Assembly: GCF_039652435.2 (NCBI RefSeq) | Contig: NZ_CP190246.1 | Location: 3,348,001-3,412,000, forward strand | Reading direction: 5' to 3' | Length of the DNA stretch: 64,000 nt | Source: Niabella insulamsoli | Lineage (GTDB): Bacteria > Bacteroidota > Bacteroidia > Chitinophagales > Chitinophagaceae | Part shown: positions 25,788 to 33,406 of the stretch, piece after piece | How the letters are laid out: each line of letters starts with the position of its first letter | How positions within the stretch are numbered: position 1 is the first letter of the stretch | Made by a program: the position numbers and the translations under genes | Notes under the pieces: generated by a model | Database searches by the model: none | Told to the model about the DNA's origin: nothing | The model's input: only the letters and a program-made list of their open reading frames with translations

Positions 25788-26302
25788 AAACAGGCAAAAT
25801 CCCATTTTAATGCATCACCCGAACATGAAACAACATCGGGAAAACAAGTGCTTTTTTGTGGATCAATTCCTATTACGGCATCATTGAGCGCGGCTTGAAA
25901 CTCACCATAGAATTCAATCTTCAACTTTTCGGCTTTATCGTAACCAATTGTATTGTATTGGCTGAAAACATCTCCGGAAGTGCATTCGATCATTAACTCA
26001 GTGCCGTGTAAATACCACAACGCAACGTCAAAGAGCTCTTTATTTTCGCAAACCAAACATTCCAGTATTGAATTGTCCGTAATCGTAAAACACCGGTTAA
26101 ATTGAGCTTTAACAAGGATCTGAAACTTCTTAATTACACGAAGCTTGATATCCTCCCATAGACCCAAAAAAGTCTCCTGATCGTCATTTATCAACGCATT
26201 GATAAAATCAGTAGTAACGCCGGGAAGTTGATTTACTAAAAGAATGGCATCCGGCGTGCTGCCACAACCGGAAATGCCAATTCTATTTTGAAGACAATCC
26301 AT
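25784..26302 (-). CDS. Head-tail connector-like protein (172 aa)
   Basis: The ATG at 26302 is preceded by AAGGA and lies 11 nt after the capsid gene stop, so it is preferred over a start inside the capsid gene. The protein is mostly helical in its N-terminal half (segments on loading and oligomerisation cannot be named) and has several cysteines. Direct position after the major capsid gene suggests a connector or head completion protein. Confidence 0.6.
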   Translation of the reverse strand: MDCLQNRIGISGCGSTPDAILLVNQLPGVTTDFINALINDDQETFLGLWEDIKLRVIKKFQILVKAQFNRCFTITDNSILECLVCENKELFDVALWYLHGTELMIECTSGDVFSQYNTIGYDKAEKLKIEFYGEFQAALNDAVIGIDPQKSTCFPDVVSCSGDALKWDFACL

Positions 26303-26312
26303 CTTCTTATCC

Positions 26313-27434
26313 TTAAGAGTTTGTTGCTGTGTAACGATATGTACCGTTGTTTCCAAACAGGCGATCTCCAGTAGCATAAGAGTTCGCAGGAATATTCAGC
26401 TGAGTGTAAGAACTCATCAGGATAATATTCCAACCTCTTCCCAGCTGGATGGGCGGATTGGTAGTTTCGTCGAAAGCACCAATTTGCACTTCACCAGGAC
26501 AGGTTCTGTATGTCAACTGCACGTCAAATTCGAAGTCTCGGTAAGTTCCTTGGCCGATTGAATCTTCAACAGGAAGTTTCAAAGTGAAGAAATAATCACC
26601 ACCTTTCAATCCTGATTTTGATCCGCGGAAGCGAGCGATATTAACCAGTTGAACGGCATCTTTTTCAAACAATGCGAACTGATTAGCACCCCAGGCAGTT
26701 GCCGCGTAAGGATCATAAAAGAATTCTGGGAACCCTAACAGGCGAGTATTCACACCGCTTTGATCGTAGCTTTTAGCTACTTGTTGCAAGCTATAATTGT
26801 GAACCAAACCAGAGCCAACAATTTTTGCACCTTGCAACTTACTTTCGTTGATCTGAGCATCAGCCATAACTTGCGTCATACCCTGAGTCAGCGGGTTAGT
26901 AGTTCCGTTTAATACAAAATTGATGGTTTGAGCTGCATTTGAACCAGCACGAACGTTGGTACCAAAAGCAGCCGCCTGAATAGCCAGCAAATCATTGTTG
27001 ATATCAGCGAAAAGACCGTTGGCCTGACTGATAATCGCGTCCCAAACCTCACGCATGATTGGTGTGGCCGGACCGCCAACATTCATAATCCCTAACGCAT
27101 CTTTTTCGAATTTGGCGATTTGATCGTCTTCGAATGCGATACCAAGAGCTCGAAACTGAGTGGCCGGAACGTCGTAATCCAGATAAGCTGTGCGAACCTG
27201 AATAGAACAATCATCCGTAGTTACTGATTTGCCGGGAGTACCCCTTTGCATGTAGCGAACTTTTACGTCACGTAGATAACCGCTACCGTCATCTACATAA
27301 GATTTTACTGTTGGGGGCTTATTCTCAAGCAGCATTTGCATGTAACCGTATGGAGTAATTTTATCCATAGGCGTAGCTCCCCTGAAAGCTTCTCGTGAGC
27401 TTATCACTAAGGCTTGCGCCAAACCTTTTGCCAT
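26313..27434 (-). CDS. Major capsid protein
   Basis: The 373-residue protein follows the scaffold gene, the usual order in tailed phages. Its N-terminus (residues 1-60) is helical and polar. Long stretches with Asp/Gly/Phe turns follow, such as NVGGPATPIMREVWDAI near residue 120. The C-terminal beta-rich part contains DYFFTLKLPVEDSIGQG and ends with Tyr/Thr-rich residues. Size and context fit an HK97-fold capsid. I cannot point to a diagnostic motif. Confidence 0.78.
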   Translation of the reverse strand: MAKGLAQALVISSREAFRGATPMDKITPYGYMQMLLENKPPTVKSYVDDGSGYLRDVKVRYMQRGTPGKSVTTDDCSIQVRTAYLDYDVPATQFRALGIAFEDDQIAKFEKDALGIMNVGGPATPIMREVWDAIISQANGLFADINNDLLAIQAAAFGTNVRAGSNAAQTINFVLNGTTNPLTQGMTQVMADAQINESKLQGAKIVGSGLVHNYSLQQVAKSYDQSGVNTRLLGFPEFFYDPYAATAWGANQFALFEKDAVQLVNIARFRGSKSGLKGGDYFFTLKLPVEDSIGQGTYRDFEFDVQLTYRTCPGEVQIGAFDETTNPPIQLGRGWNIILMSSYTQLNIPANSYATGDRLFGNNGTYRYTATNS

Positions 27435-27476
27435 TGTAAAAGATTGAAAAGAATTATTGTGGATATTGAATCACAA

Positions 27477-28313
27477 TTACGACATAGAGGCCAATTGCGC
27501 ATCGATATCATTAACGATCGATACGTTTTTGTTTCCGCCAGGTATTGTAACTCCGGTTGATCCTGGTTGTGGAGGTTGAGGGTTAGGATCAGACACCTTC
27601 AACAATTTGTTTTGCGCAAGAACGCCATCGATATAAGTGTTAGGCTCTACAGCCTCATTTGAAGAATTAAAAGCCGGTAAGCCTTCTTTATTTACGACTA
27701 CCAACTGGCCGGACTCATCTCTTTTGATATTGAATCCTTTTTTAAGAAGATCGTTATTGACAGCTGCAAGCGCCGTTTGAATTGCGATGGAGCGGTCCAT
27801 TTCTTTAGGAAAGACATAATCTTTACCTAAAAGTATTTTTTGAAGTTCGAATGACGTTAAATCAGTCTCCCTTGTAGTTTTGAACTCAGTTTCTTTACTG
27901 GCAAGAAGATCTTTTAAATCTTTTAGCTGTTTGTTATACTCGGCCTCTTTAGCTGCAAAATCACCATCAGGTTTACCCGCTTTCTTTTGTGCGGCCGCAG
28001 CAGCTTTTACCAACTTAGAAATTCTTTCGTAGGTGTTTTTTTCGTTTGCAAAATCCTCTCCAACTGTAATACCCAATTCGGAAATCAGATTGTCCATTTG
28101 CGTATCTGCAACGCCGAGAATGTTTTGGCGCAATTGCTTCAATACGTCAGGATGGCTTTTAGCAGCAGTAATAGAAAGCAACCCTTCATCTACTTTCTTG
28201 AACTGATCTTCGCCGACCTCATTTTCCAAGTCAGTTAAGGACTTCAGTTCGTCGGTAATTTCGATACCTACTTTCTTAAATAATTTCTCTAAAAGTGTTC
28301 CTAATTTAGGCAT
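27477..28313 (-). CDS. Putative capsid scaffold protein
   Basis: The 278-residue protein is highly charged, with a Lys/Ala/Glu-rich coiled-coil segment at about residues 95-150. A Pro/Gly-rich region (PNPQPPQPGSTG) and a short acidic helix close the C-terminus. Composition, length and position immediately before the capsid gene are those of tailed-phage scaffold proteins. The region from 28314 to 28346 between it and the tRNA holds no gene. Confidence 0.75.
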   Translation of the reverse strand: MPKLGTLLEKLFKKVGIEITDELKSLTDLENEVGEDQFKKVDEGLLSITAAKSHPDVLKQLRQNILGVADTQMDNLISELGITVGEDFANEKNTYERISKLVKAAAAAQKKAGKPDGDFAAKEAEYNKQLKDLKDLLASKETEFKTTRETDLTSFELQKILLGKDYVFPKEMDRSIAIQTALAAVNNDLLKKGFNIKRDESGQLVVVNKEGLPAFNSSNEAVEPNTYIDGVLAQNKLLKVSDPNPQPPQPGSTGVTIPGGNKNVSIVNDIDAQLASMS

Positions 28314-28346
28314 AAAAGATTTTTTGTGTTAGAACTTTTGTTCTCT

Positions 28347-28422
28347 TGGTTGCGGAAGCCGGACTTGAACCGGCGACCTTGTGATCATGAGTCACACGCG
28401 CTACCAACTGCGCCACTCCGCG
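28347..28422 (-). tRNA. Phage tRNA-Met (CAT) with initiator-like C1:A72
   Basis: On the minus strand all arms form: acceptor CGCGGAG/TTCCGCA, D stem GCGC/GCGC, anticodon stem TGTGA/TCACA around loop CTCATGA (anticodon CAT), and T stem GCCGG/CCGGC. The CCA end is encoded (28349-28347). The first acceptor pair is the mismatch C1:A72, a mark of bacterial initiator tRNA. The three G:C pairs of the anticodon stem that initiators usually carry are absent. It lies between an upstream head gene and the scaffold gene. Confidence 0.93.
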
Positions 28423-28428
28423 ATTTTA

Positions 28429-28836
28429 CTATTGAAACGAGGCTGCCTTCTTTTCAGCCGCATCTTTTACTGTTTTGCGTTCATCGTCGCCGGTAATTAA
28501 AATCACGTCTTCTAGCGAAGTAGCGGCATTAATTCTGGCAATTTTCTCCTGGGCGGTTTCTTCCGACTTACCTCCACCCTGCAGGGCTGCAAGCCTTTGT
28601 TCTAATTCAGCAATTCTTTCGTCCTTTTCTCGGATTTCAGCATTTGCTGCGCCGGCGCCTTTAAAATTTTTGTCGTAGAATGGTAGTTTTTTAGCTTCCT
28701 CTTCGCTCATAACTTCTAGAACCATTCGATCATTGGCTTTTAATCGGTTATTCATTGACTTGTAAAAAGCTTCTTGCTCAACGGGTACAACGTGAATTGT
28801 CCGATCTGTTTTGCGTACTACTAGAACATTTGCCAT
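28429..28836 (-). CDS. Coiled-coil phage head-region protein (135 aa)
   Basis: The N-terminal 55 residues look like a small globular domain (VLVVRKTDRTIHVVPVE and on). Residues of about 65-85 form a short coiled coil (EIREKDERIAELEQRL), followed by an Ala/Glu/Lys-rich tail. It lies 7 nt before the phage tRNA and in front of the scaffold gene, with the opposing plus-strand cassette behind it. No function is recognised. A promoter must lie in the 106-nt gap upstream or the gene depends on readthrough across the cassette. Confidence 0.65.
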   Translation of the reverse strand: MANVLVVRKTDRTIHVVPVEQEAFYKSMNNRLKANDRMVLEVMSEEEAKKLPFYDKNFKGAGAANAEIREKDERIAELEQRLAALQGGGKSEETAQEKIARINAATSLEDVILITGDDERKTVKDAAEKKAASFQ

Positions 28837-28904
28837 GTCTTGACTTTTTTAATATTCTTAAACTTGGAATAAAATTAAACTCATTTTGATAATTATTAAA
28901 TTCA

Positions 28905-28938
28905 TTTGATTACATTATTTGTATTTTCTGTACTTTTG
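28905..28938 (+). promoter_or_regulatory. Promoter of the plus-strand cassette
   Basis: TTTG at 28905-28908, a 22-nt spacer and TACTTTTG at 28931-28938 (full match to TAnnTTTG). The ATG of the first gene is only 4 nt downstream, which would give a transcript with little or no leader. Confidence 0.6.
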
Positions 28939-28942
28939 ATAC

Positions 28943-29098
28943 ATGGGAAATATCAACTACAAGCCTGTACCAGACGAGATAGAAAATCTTATTTTGGATA
29001 AACAGCTGGAGCTCACAAAAAAGAGAAAGCGTAAAGTTTCAAAAAGCGAAACTATCACCCATCTTCTTAAAGAAGCATATCTGAAAGTAAAAGGATAA
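28943..29098 (+). CDS. Small ribbon-helix-helix-like protein (51 aa)
   Basis: The protein is very basic: a short strand-like N-terminus (NYKPVPDEIE), a Lys/Arg-rich turn, and the segment VSKSETITHLLKEAYL, which has the look of the second helix and turn of an Arc/MetJ-type DNA-binding fold. The start lies 4 nt after a good -7 element. It is on the opposite strand to all surrounding structural genes. Together with the next gene it forms a two-gene cassette that could be expressed in the lysogen. Confidence 0.6.
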   Translation: MGNINYKPVPDEIENLILDKQLELTKKRKRKVSKSETITHLLKEAYLKVKG

Positions 29099-29104
29099 CT
29101 TTGT

Positions 29105-29341
29105 TTGGTGGGTAATTACTGCAAAACCTGTATCTATTGGGGCGATCCTATTACTGGAAGTCAAAGCGTTTCGGCTGTATGCAGGAGCGTAAATGTTGAA
29201 ATGGATGTTCAAATTGAGCACCTGGAGAACGATGGGGAAAATGCTGTTATTTTCACCTCAAATTATTTCGGGTGTGTCCATCACCGGGACCGGCCACCTG
29301 TGATGATTGACCTGAAAAGGGAAATAAACAAAAAAGACTGA
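29105..29341 (+). CDS. Small Cys-rich protein (about 78 aa)
   Basis: The N-terminus carries CKTC, a later Cys in CRS and a C-terminal FGCVHH, so four to five Cys/His residues could bind zinc. No ATG is in frame near the start: TTG at 29105 or GTG at 29108 is used. The stop codon directly abuts the stop codon of the convergent Mu F-like gene (0 nt apart). It follows the ribbon-helix-helix-like gene by 6 nt, so both are probably co-transcribed. Confidence 0.6.
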   Translation: MVGNYCKTCIYWGDPITGSQSVSAVCRSVNVEMDVQIEHLENDGENAVIFTSNYFGCVHHRDRPPVMIDLKREINKKD

Positions 29342-30232
29342 TTATTTTTTCAATCGGCTTTTAATGTTTTCAGGAACCGCCGATTCGGGAATCATATAAA
29401 CCCCGTGCCGGCAATTATATCCACCTCTTCTTATTTTAAAATTATCGGTATTTGTTCCCGGAATCATCCCGACGGGCAATCCCGTTGTTTTACTCAACTT
29501 ACACTTGCGGCCATCAATATGGCCCTTTAATATTTCTGAAAGCTCAGAAACGTGGAAATAATCTCTATCCGTCATGAGGTCGCAAAATTCCCGAGTGGTT
29601 TCGATGTCGCTTCCAACATACCGGCCCCACTTAAAACCAAGATCCTGAGCTATTGCTTCATGGTATTGGGCGCTGTATTGATGAATTGCATCAGTGGTAA
29701 TTTGTTTAGTGTATCGCATCAATCTCCCTTCTCCGGATGCATTGTCGATCAGATAGTCCGCTAGTTGTTGTTGAAATTTAGCATAGCTTCCTCCGGAGGT
29801 GATATTGTCTCGTAGAATCGATGTTACTGGTTCGACTACCTGGCTATCCATACCCTGTCCCATTAGATCATATATCGTTTGGTCAATGGCATACTCTCTG
29901 ATAACTCCGAGTTTTCTTTCTGGTTCAAACTTCGGGACGTACCGCTTGAAATAACTGATCTGCAAAGCTGAAATCGCTTCAAAAGACGCGACAAAACTTT
30001 TGACAGCTTTTTTGTATTCTTGCGAAAGGGTAGCCCTTTTTAGCTTAGTTTTTATCTGACCAATCAGCCGTAAATTTTTAACCGAGTTAATTATCTTACC
30101 GTTTCTGGTTTCAAGTTCCTTTGTCAGATTAATAATCTCCTCTAAAGATTTTTCCTGCACGCCGGGCACGGCATTTTCAAAGGCCTCTATGGCCTCATCC
30201 ATAATTTTTAAAATATCCTTAAAATCGCTCAT
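29342..30232 (-). CDS. Mu F-like minor head protein
   Basis: The 296-residue protein has a long helical N-terminal part and a C-terminal part with the features of phage head morphogenesis (SPP1 gp7/Mu gpF) proteins: DIETTREFCDLMTDRDYF at about residue 210, a GHIDGRKC turn and the closing RGGYNCRHGVYMIP. These proteins are minor capsid components needed for head assembly or DNA ejection. It overlaps the portal stop codon (TAATG), the classical portal-gpF order. Confidence 0.85.
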   Translation of the reverse strand: MSDFKDILKIMDEAIEAFENAVPGVQEKSLEEIINLTKELETRNGKIINSVKNLRLIGQIKTKLKRATLSQEYKKAVKSFVASFEAISALQISYFKRYVPKFEPERKLGVIREYAIDQTIYDLMGQGMDSQVVEPVTSILRDNITSGGSYAKFQQQLADYLIDNASGEGRLMRYTKQITTDAIHQYSAQYHEAIAQDLGFKWGRYVGSDIETTREFCDLMTDRDYFHVSELSEILKGHIDGRKCKLSKTTGLPVGMIPGTNTDNFKIRRGGYNCRHGVYMIPESAVPENIKSRLKK

Positions 30233-31983
30233 TACTGATTTGCTGTTTCAGCTTCTTTCCCATTCATTTCCAACATTATTTTTTCGCGGACGTCATTCTG
30301 GATTGCCGCAACCTCATCATTTGCCTTCTCCTTTTCATCAACATATTTCATGAGGATTTTCATTTGTCCGTCATAATCCATCGTAGAAAATTCTCGGTGC
30401 TCCCTGATTGCTCGCTTTATAAATGACGCCAAATAAGAGGAAAGAATGAAATCTTTTTTTGTGATGGCCTGATTAGTCAACAGCGCCATTTTATCATCAA
30501 CTGAATAGCCGGGAAGCGGATCTAAGTCAAACATCAAATCAATGTTTTGAGCCAGATCGGGCTTATTGTAAAACTTTTTAGCCGCAAGCTGCTGCTCCAA
30601 TGTTGCCACCAGTAGAGGATTTATTTTTCCGCTTTTGGCATCGGTCACCTCTTTCATTAAATAATCTTCAGGCAGCAAATCAAAGTTTTGCGGTACCGGA
30701 ACTTTCGGCAACTGCTTTAATCGTTTTTGTCTGTCAGGAACTATAAAAGAATATCTCCACTCATTGATAAAATGGATAACCTTGTCAATGGAAAAAATTA
30801 TATCCTCGGCGATGTTGTAAACAAAATTGTTCAACTCTTCTCGATCCACCTGTTTCGCGTCTCCCGAAATTGATAGCGGCGTCTGGTCAAGAAACTGCAT
30901 ATTTACAGCGCTTAACGCTTCGAAACAATGACCGCGGTAACTTTTTTCTTGAAGCTCCAAAATCACAGTATCTCTAGCAATATAACCGGCCGGTGGTGTT
31001 GGAAGTTGCTGTTGACCGAGCTGCGCAGCCTGAACTTTTAAGTGTGCAAACGGAGAAAATTTAACTTTCCCGTCACCACCACATGACTTACATTCTGTTT
31101 TACCATTTTCTCCCGGTACAGATCCAACCCCGCTACAGGCTTTACACTCCTCATTTTGGTAATACCAAAATAGCGGGTAGAGGTGTTGAATCTTAGATCC
31201 TTTTAAATCAGAATATTCTGCTATCGCTTCATCTAAAAATGGGACCATAGAGTCGATCCGAGAGCGGTTAATTATATGGCGATCCATCTGTTTGTAATAC
31301 TCGGCACGAACACGAAAAACCGGCATTTCGTTAAATGGATTAAGTATTGTGTTTTTAACCGTAAAACCTCCAGAGACTGGAGAAAAAACCGTCACTTCCC
31401 GATTGTCGATATAGTAGAACTCATTTTGCCCATTCACCTGCAGTTTGCTCCGCAAAACGGCAAATTCTTCATCCAGCCAAAAAACTTGGTCGGAATTGAA
31501 AAGAATCGGCAGCGGCTTTAAATATTCTGCTTCATTTGTGGTTGCACTAAATGGAATTACCGCAACCACAGCATTAGCGTCGATAAGATTTTGTTTCAAT
31601 AATATATCGAACGCCCAATTCGTAATAGACACAAAACCGCCAAGATTGTATTCGCAGTATTGCTTGAGCGACTCGCTGTCAACAATCTTTGCACTTGATT
31701 TCTCCGGATAATCGATCATGTAATCAGCGCTTCGTCTTATTTTTCCGAGGGAAGAAAATACGCGCGAAACGGTTTTTTTTGTAACTGGCTTGTAGACAGC
31801 TTTGCGATACGCTTTTATCTCTTCGGGCTCAGATGGACGGCGTTCGTCAATCAACGCTTCTGGATATTCTCCATTTGCATGCGTGCGAATAGCATTATAG
31901 AGATCGTTGCTTTCTTTAAAAATCGGCAGCTTCTCGGCTCCGGCAAATATATTTTTCAGTTTATCAATAGCTACTTTCGGCAT
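30232..31983 (-). CDS. Portal protein with DnaJ-type zinc motif
   Basis: The 583-residue protein has the size and neighbours of a portal (upstream of the Mu F-like gene). The ATG at 31983 follows the stop of the previous gene and is preferred over the start at 32046. Around residues 278-306 it carries two CxxCxGxG motifs (CKACSGVG and CKSCGGDG), as in the DnaJ zinc domain. They sit in what should be the loop-rich middle part of the portal. The segment SISGDAKQVDREELN near residue 375 is typical of phage portals of this group. The portal forms the dodecameric DNA channel at one head vertex. Confidence 0.83.
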   Translation of the reverse strand: MPKVAIDKLKNIFAGAEKLPIFKESNDLYNAIRTHANGEYPEALIDERRPSEPEEIKAYRKAVYKPVTKKTVSRVFSSLGKIRRSADYMIDYPEKSSAKIVDSESLKQYCEYNLGGFVSITNWAFDILLKQNLIDANAVVAVIPFSATTNEAEYLKPLPILFNSDQVFWLDEEFAVLRSKLQVNGQNEFYYIDNREVTVFSPVSGGFTVKNTILNPFNEMPVFRVRAEYYKQMDRHIINRSRIDSMVPFLDEAIAEYSDLKGSKIQHLYPLFWYYQNEECKACSGVGSVPGENGKTECKSCGGDGKVKFSPFAHLKVQAAQLGQQQLPTPPAGYIARDTVILELQEKSYRGHCFEALSAVNMQFLDQTPLSISGDAKQVDREELNNFVYNIAEDIIFSIDKVIHFINEWRYSFIVPDRQKRLKQLPKVPVPQNFDLLPEDYLMKEVTDAKSGKINPLLVATLEQQLAAKKFYNKPDLAQNIDLMFDLDPLPGYSVDDKMALLTNQAITKKDFILSSYLASFIKRAIREHREFSTMDYDGQMKILMKYVDEKEKANDEVAAIQNDVREKIMLEMNGKEAETANQ

Positions 31984-31993
31984 TTGTTTTTGT

Positions 31994-33406
31994 TTACAAA
32001 GTTGAAAAATCTTGTATTTCCCAATCAGAAGTAGAGCTACCAACAATTGTTCTTATTGAGACTTGATATAATGATCCACTTGTCAGACCTGTTAATCCAT
32101 GAGTAATTCCCGTGACGATTACAGGATAGCCGCTAAGCGTGACCTTAGCATTTGATTCAGTCGGGTTAATGTATAATCGAACTAAAATTTCATACCCAGT
32201 CGCGCCTTCCTCGGCCGGCCATGCCAGATCGGCGCTTGTTGATGTTATGTCATTAATAAACAGTTCAGGCGGATCGATATAGCTTACTGTTATAGTAGAT
32301 GCGAATGATTCTGTATTTACGCCAAAACAATTGCTGATATCAAACGCCACGTCATGCACGCCGTCTTCCTGTGGAATGGAACCAGACAACAATATTCGAT
32401 TACCGTCTAACGATACAGTAAGCCAAGCCGGTGCCACAATATTTGACAAATTAAACGGGCCGGATCCGGAAAGCTCGATATACTCGTTATAAGTCAAATC
32501 GGAAGCCTCTGCATTGGGAAGAGAGCTGGTTAAAATTGCAACCGCGGTGCAGTCTCCGCAAACGCCGCAATTGCTATTTTTAGTATCATAAGGCGTAACC
32601 AGAAGTTTACAATCCCCTTGAGCCATGAATTTATTTATTGCTCCTTCCCAATCAATATTATAGTTTCCATATCCGACCACACTTCCTGAATAGTTTCTAT
32701 TTTCTACATAAACCTTATCGTGACTTAAGGCCATGTCTATTTTTTCATGAAGGGTGATATCCGCGAAATCGATCAACATATTAAACTCTTTTGATTTGAC
32801 TGATTTAGTAACTTTTTGAGTGCCGTCAGACCTGACATATATATTTTGATTCGTGACTATCTGAGGACGTCTGATCAAAGCTGGAATACGGATGCGATTT
32901 TGAAAATCATCAGTATTGCAGTAATAGAACTGAAATGAGTTATCCTCGCTGAAATATTGAATAAAAGTCGTGTCAACATCGTCGCAAACCTTTTTGAATA
33001 CATTTGAAACCATTGTCGTGCCACGAAAAAGCAACCCTAACTGAAAGCATTCTTTACATGCAATTAGGGATCCACCGGTTACCACGTTGGTGAACGAATG
33101 CTGCCAAACAAATAATATATCAGTGTCCGACACTTTATACTTTCTGAACTTCAGTCCGTCGGCGATAGTGTAATTTCTCAATGTCTGGCTCGGTACCGAC
33201 ACCGGCACATTATCATAGCCAGAAAGTAGCAATAATTGCATTTCAGTATCGGAGGCCGAAAATATCTCCTGAGCCTCCGCAAATGTTGCACCCCGGACAA
33301 TTAAAGAAAACCAAACGTCGCTTTCTTTAAAAAAAGGAAGTATATAGTCCGTCTGCGATATTGGCGCAAACTGTACAAAACTGAAAGGTAGATTTAAAAT
33401 TGTCAT
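31994..33406 (-). CDS. Tail protein with Ig-like and fibronectin type III domains
   Basis: The 470-residue protein has an N-terminal part (to about 280) with several Cys (CKEC, CGVCGDC) that I cannot assign. A putative Ig-type domain follows at about 290-370 (IELSGSGPFNLSNIVAPAWLTV pattern). A C-terminal fibronectin type III domain covers about 375-470 (NDITSTSADLAWPAEEGATGYEIL, then TGLTSGSLYQVSIRT). Such domains are common on phage tail tips and help surface attachment. It overlaps the preceding tail gene by 4 nt. Confidence 0.75.
   Translation of the reverse strand: MTILNLPFSFVQFAPISQTDYILPFFKESDVWFSLIVRGATFAEAQEIFSASDTEMQLLLLSGYDNVPVSVPSQTLRNYTIADGLKFRKYKVSDTDILFVWQHSFTNVVTGGSLIACKECFQLGLLFRGTTMVSNVFKKVCDDVDTTFIQYFSEDNSFQFYYCNTDDFQNRIRIPALIRRPQIVTNQNIYVRSDGTQKVTKSVKSKEFNMLIDFADITLHEKIDMALSHDKVYVENRNYSGSVVGYGNYNIDWEGAINKFMAQGDCKLLVTPYDTKNSNCGVCGDCTAVAILTSSLPNAEASDLTYNEYIELSGSGPFNLSNIVAPAWLTVSLDGNRILLSGSIPQEDGVHDVAFDISNCFGVNTESFASTITVSYIDPPELFINDITSTSADLAWPAEEGATGYEILVRLYINPTESNAKVTLSGYPVIVTGITHGLTGLTSGSLYQVSIRTIVGSSTSDWEIQDFSTL

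Noticed and set aside
26236..26433. Minus-strand frame overlapping the capsid gene end
   Set aside because: It overlaps the capsid C-terminus in another frame. The connector gene that starts at 26302 explains the region better.
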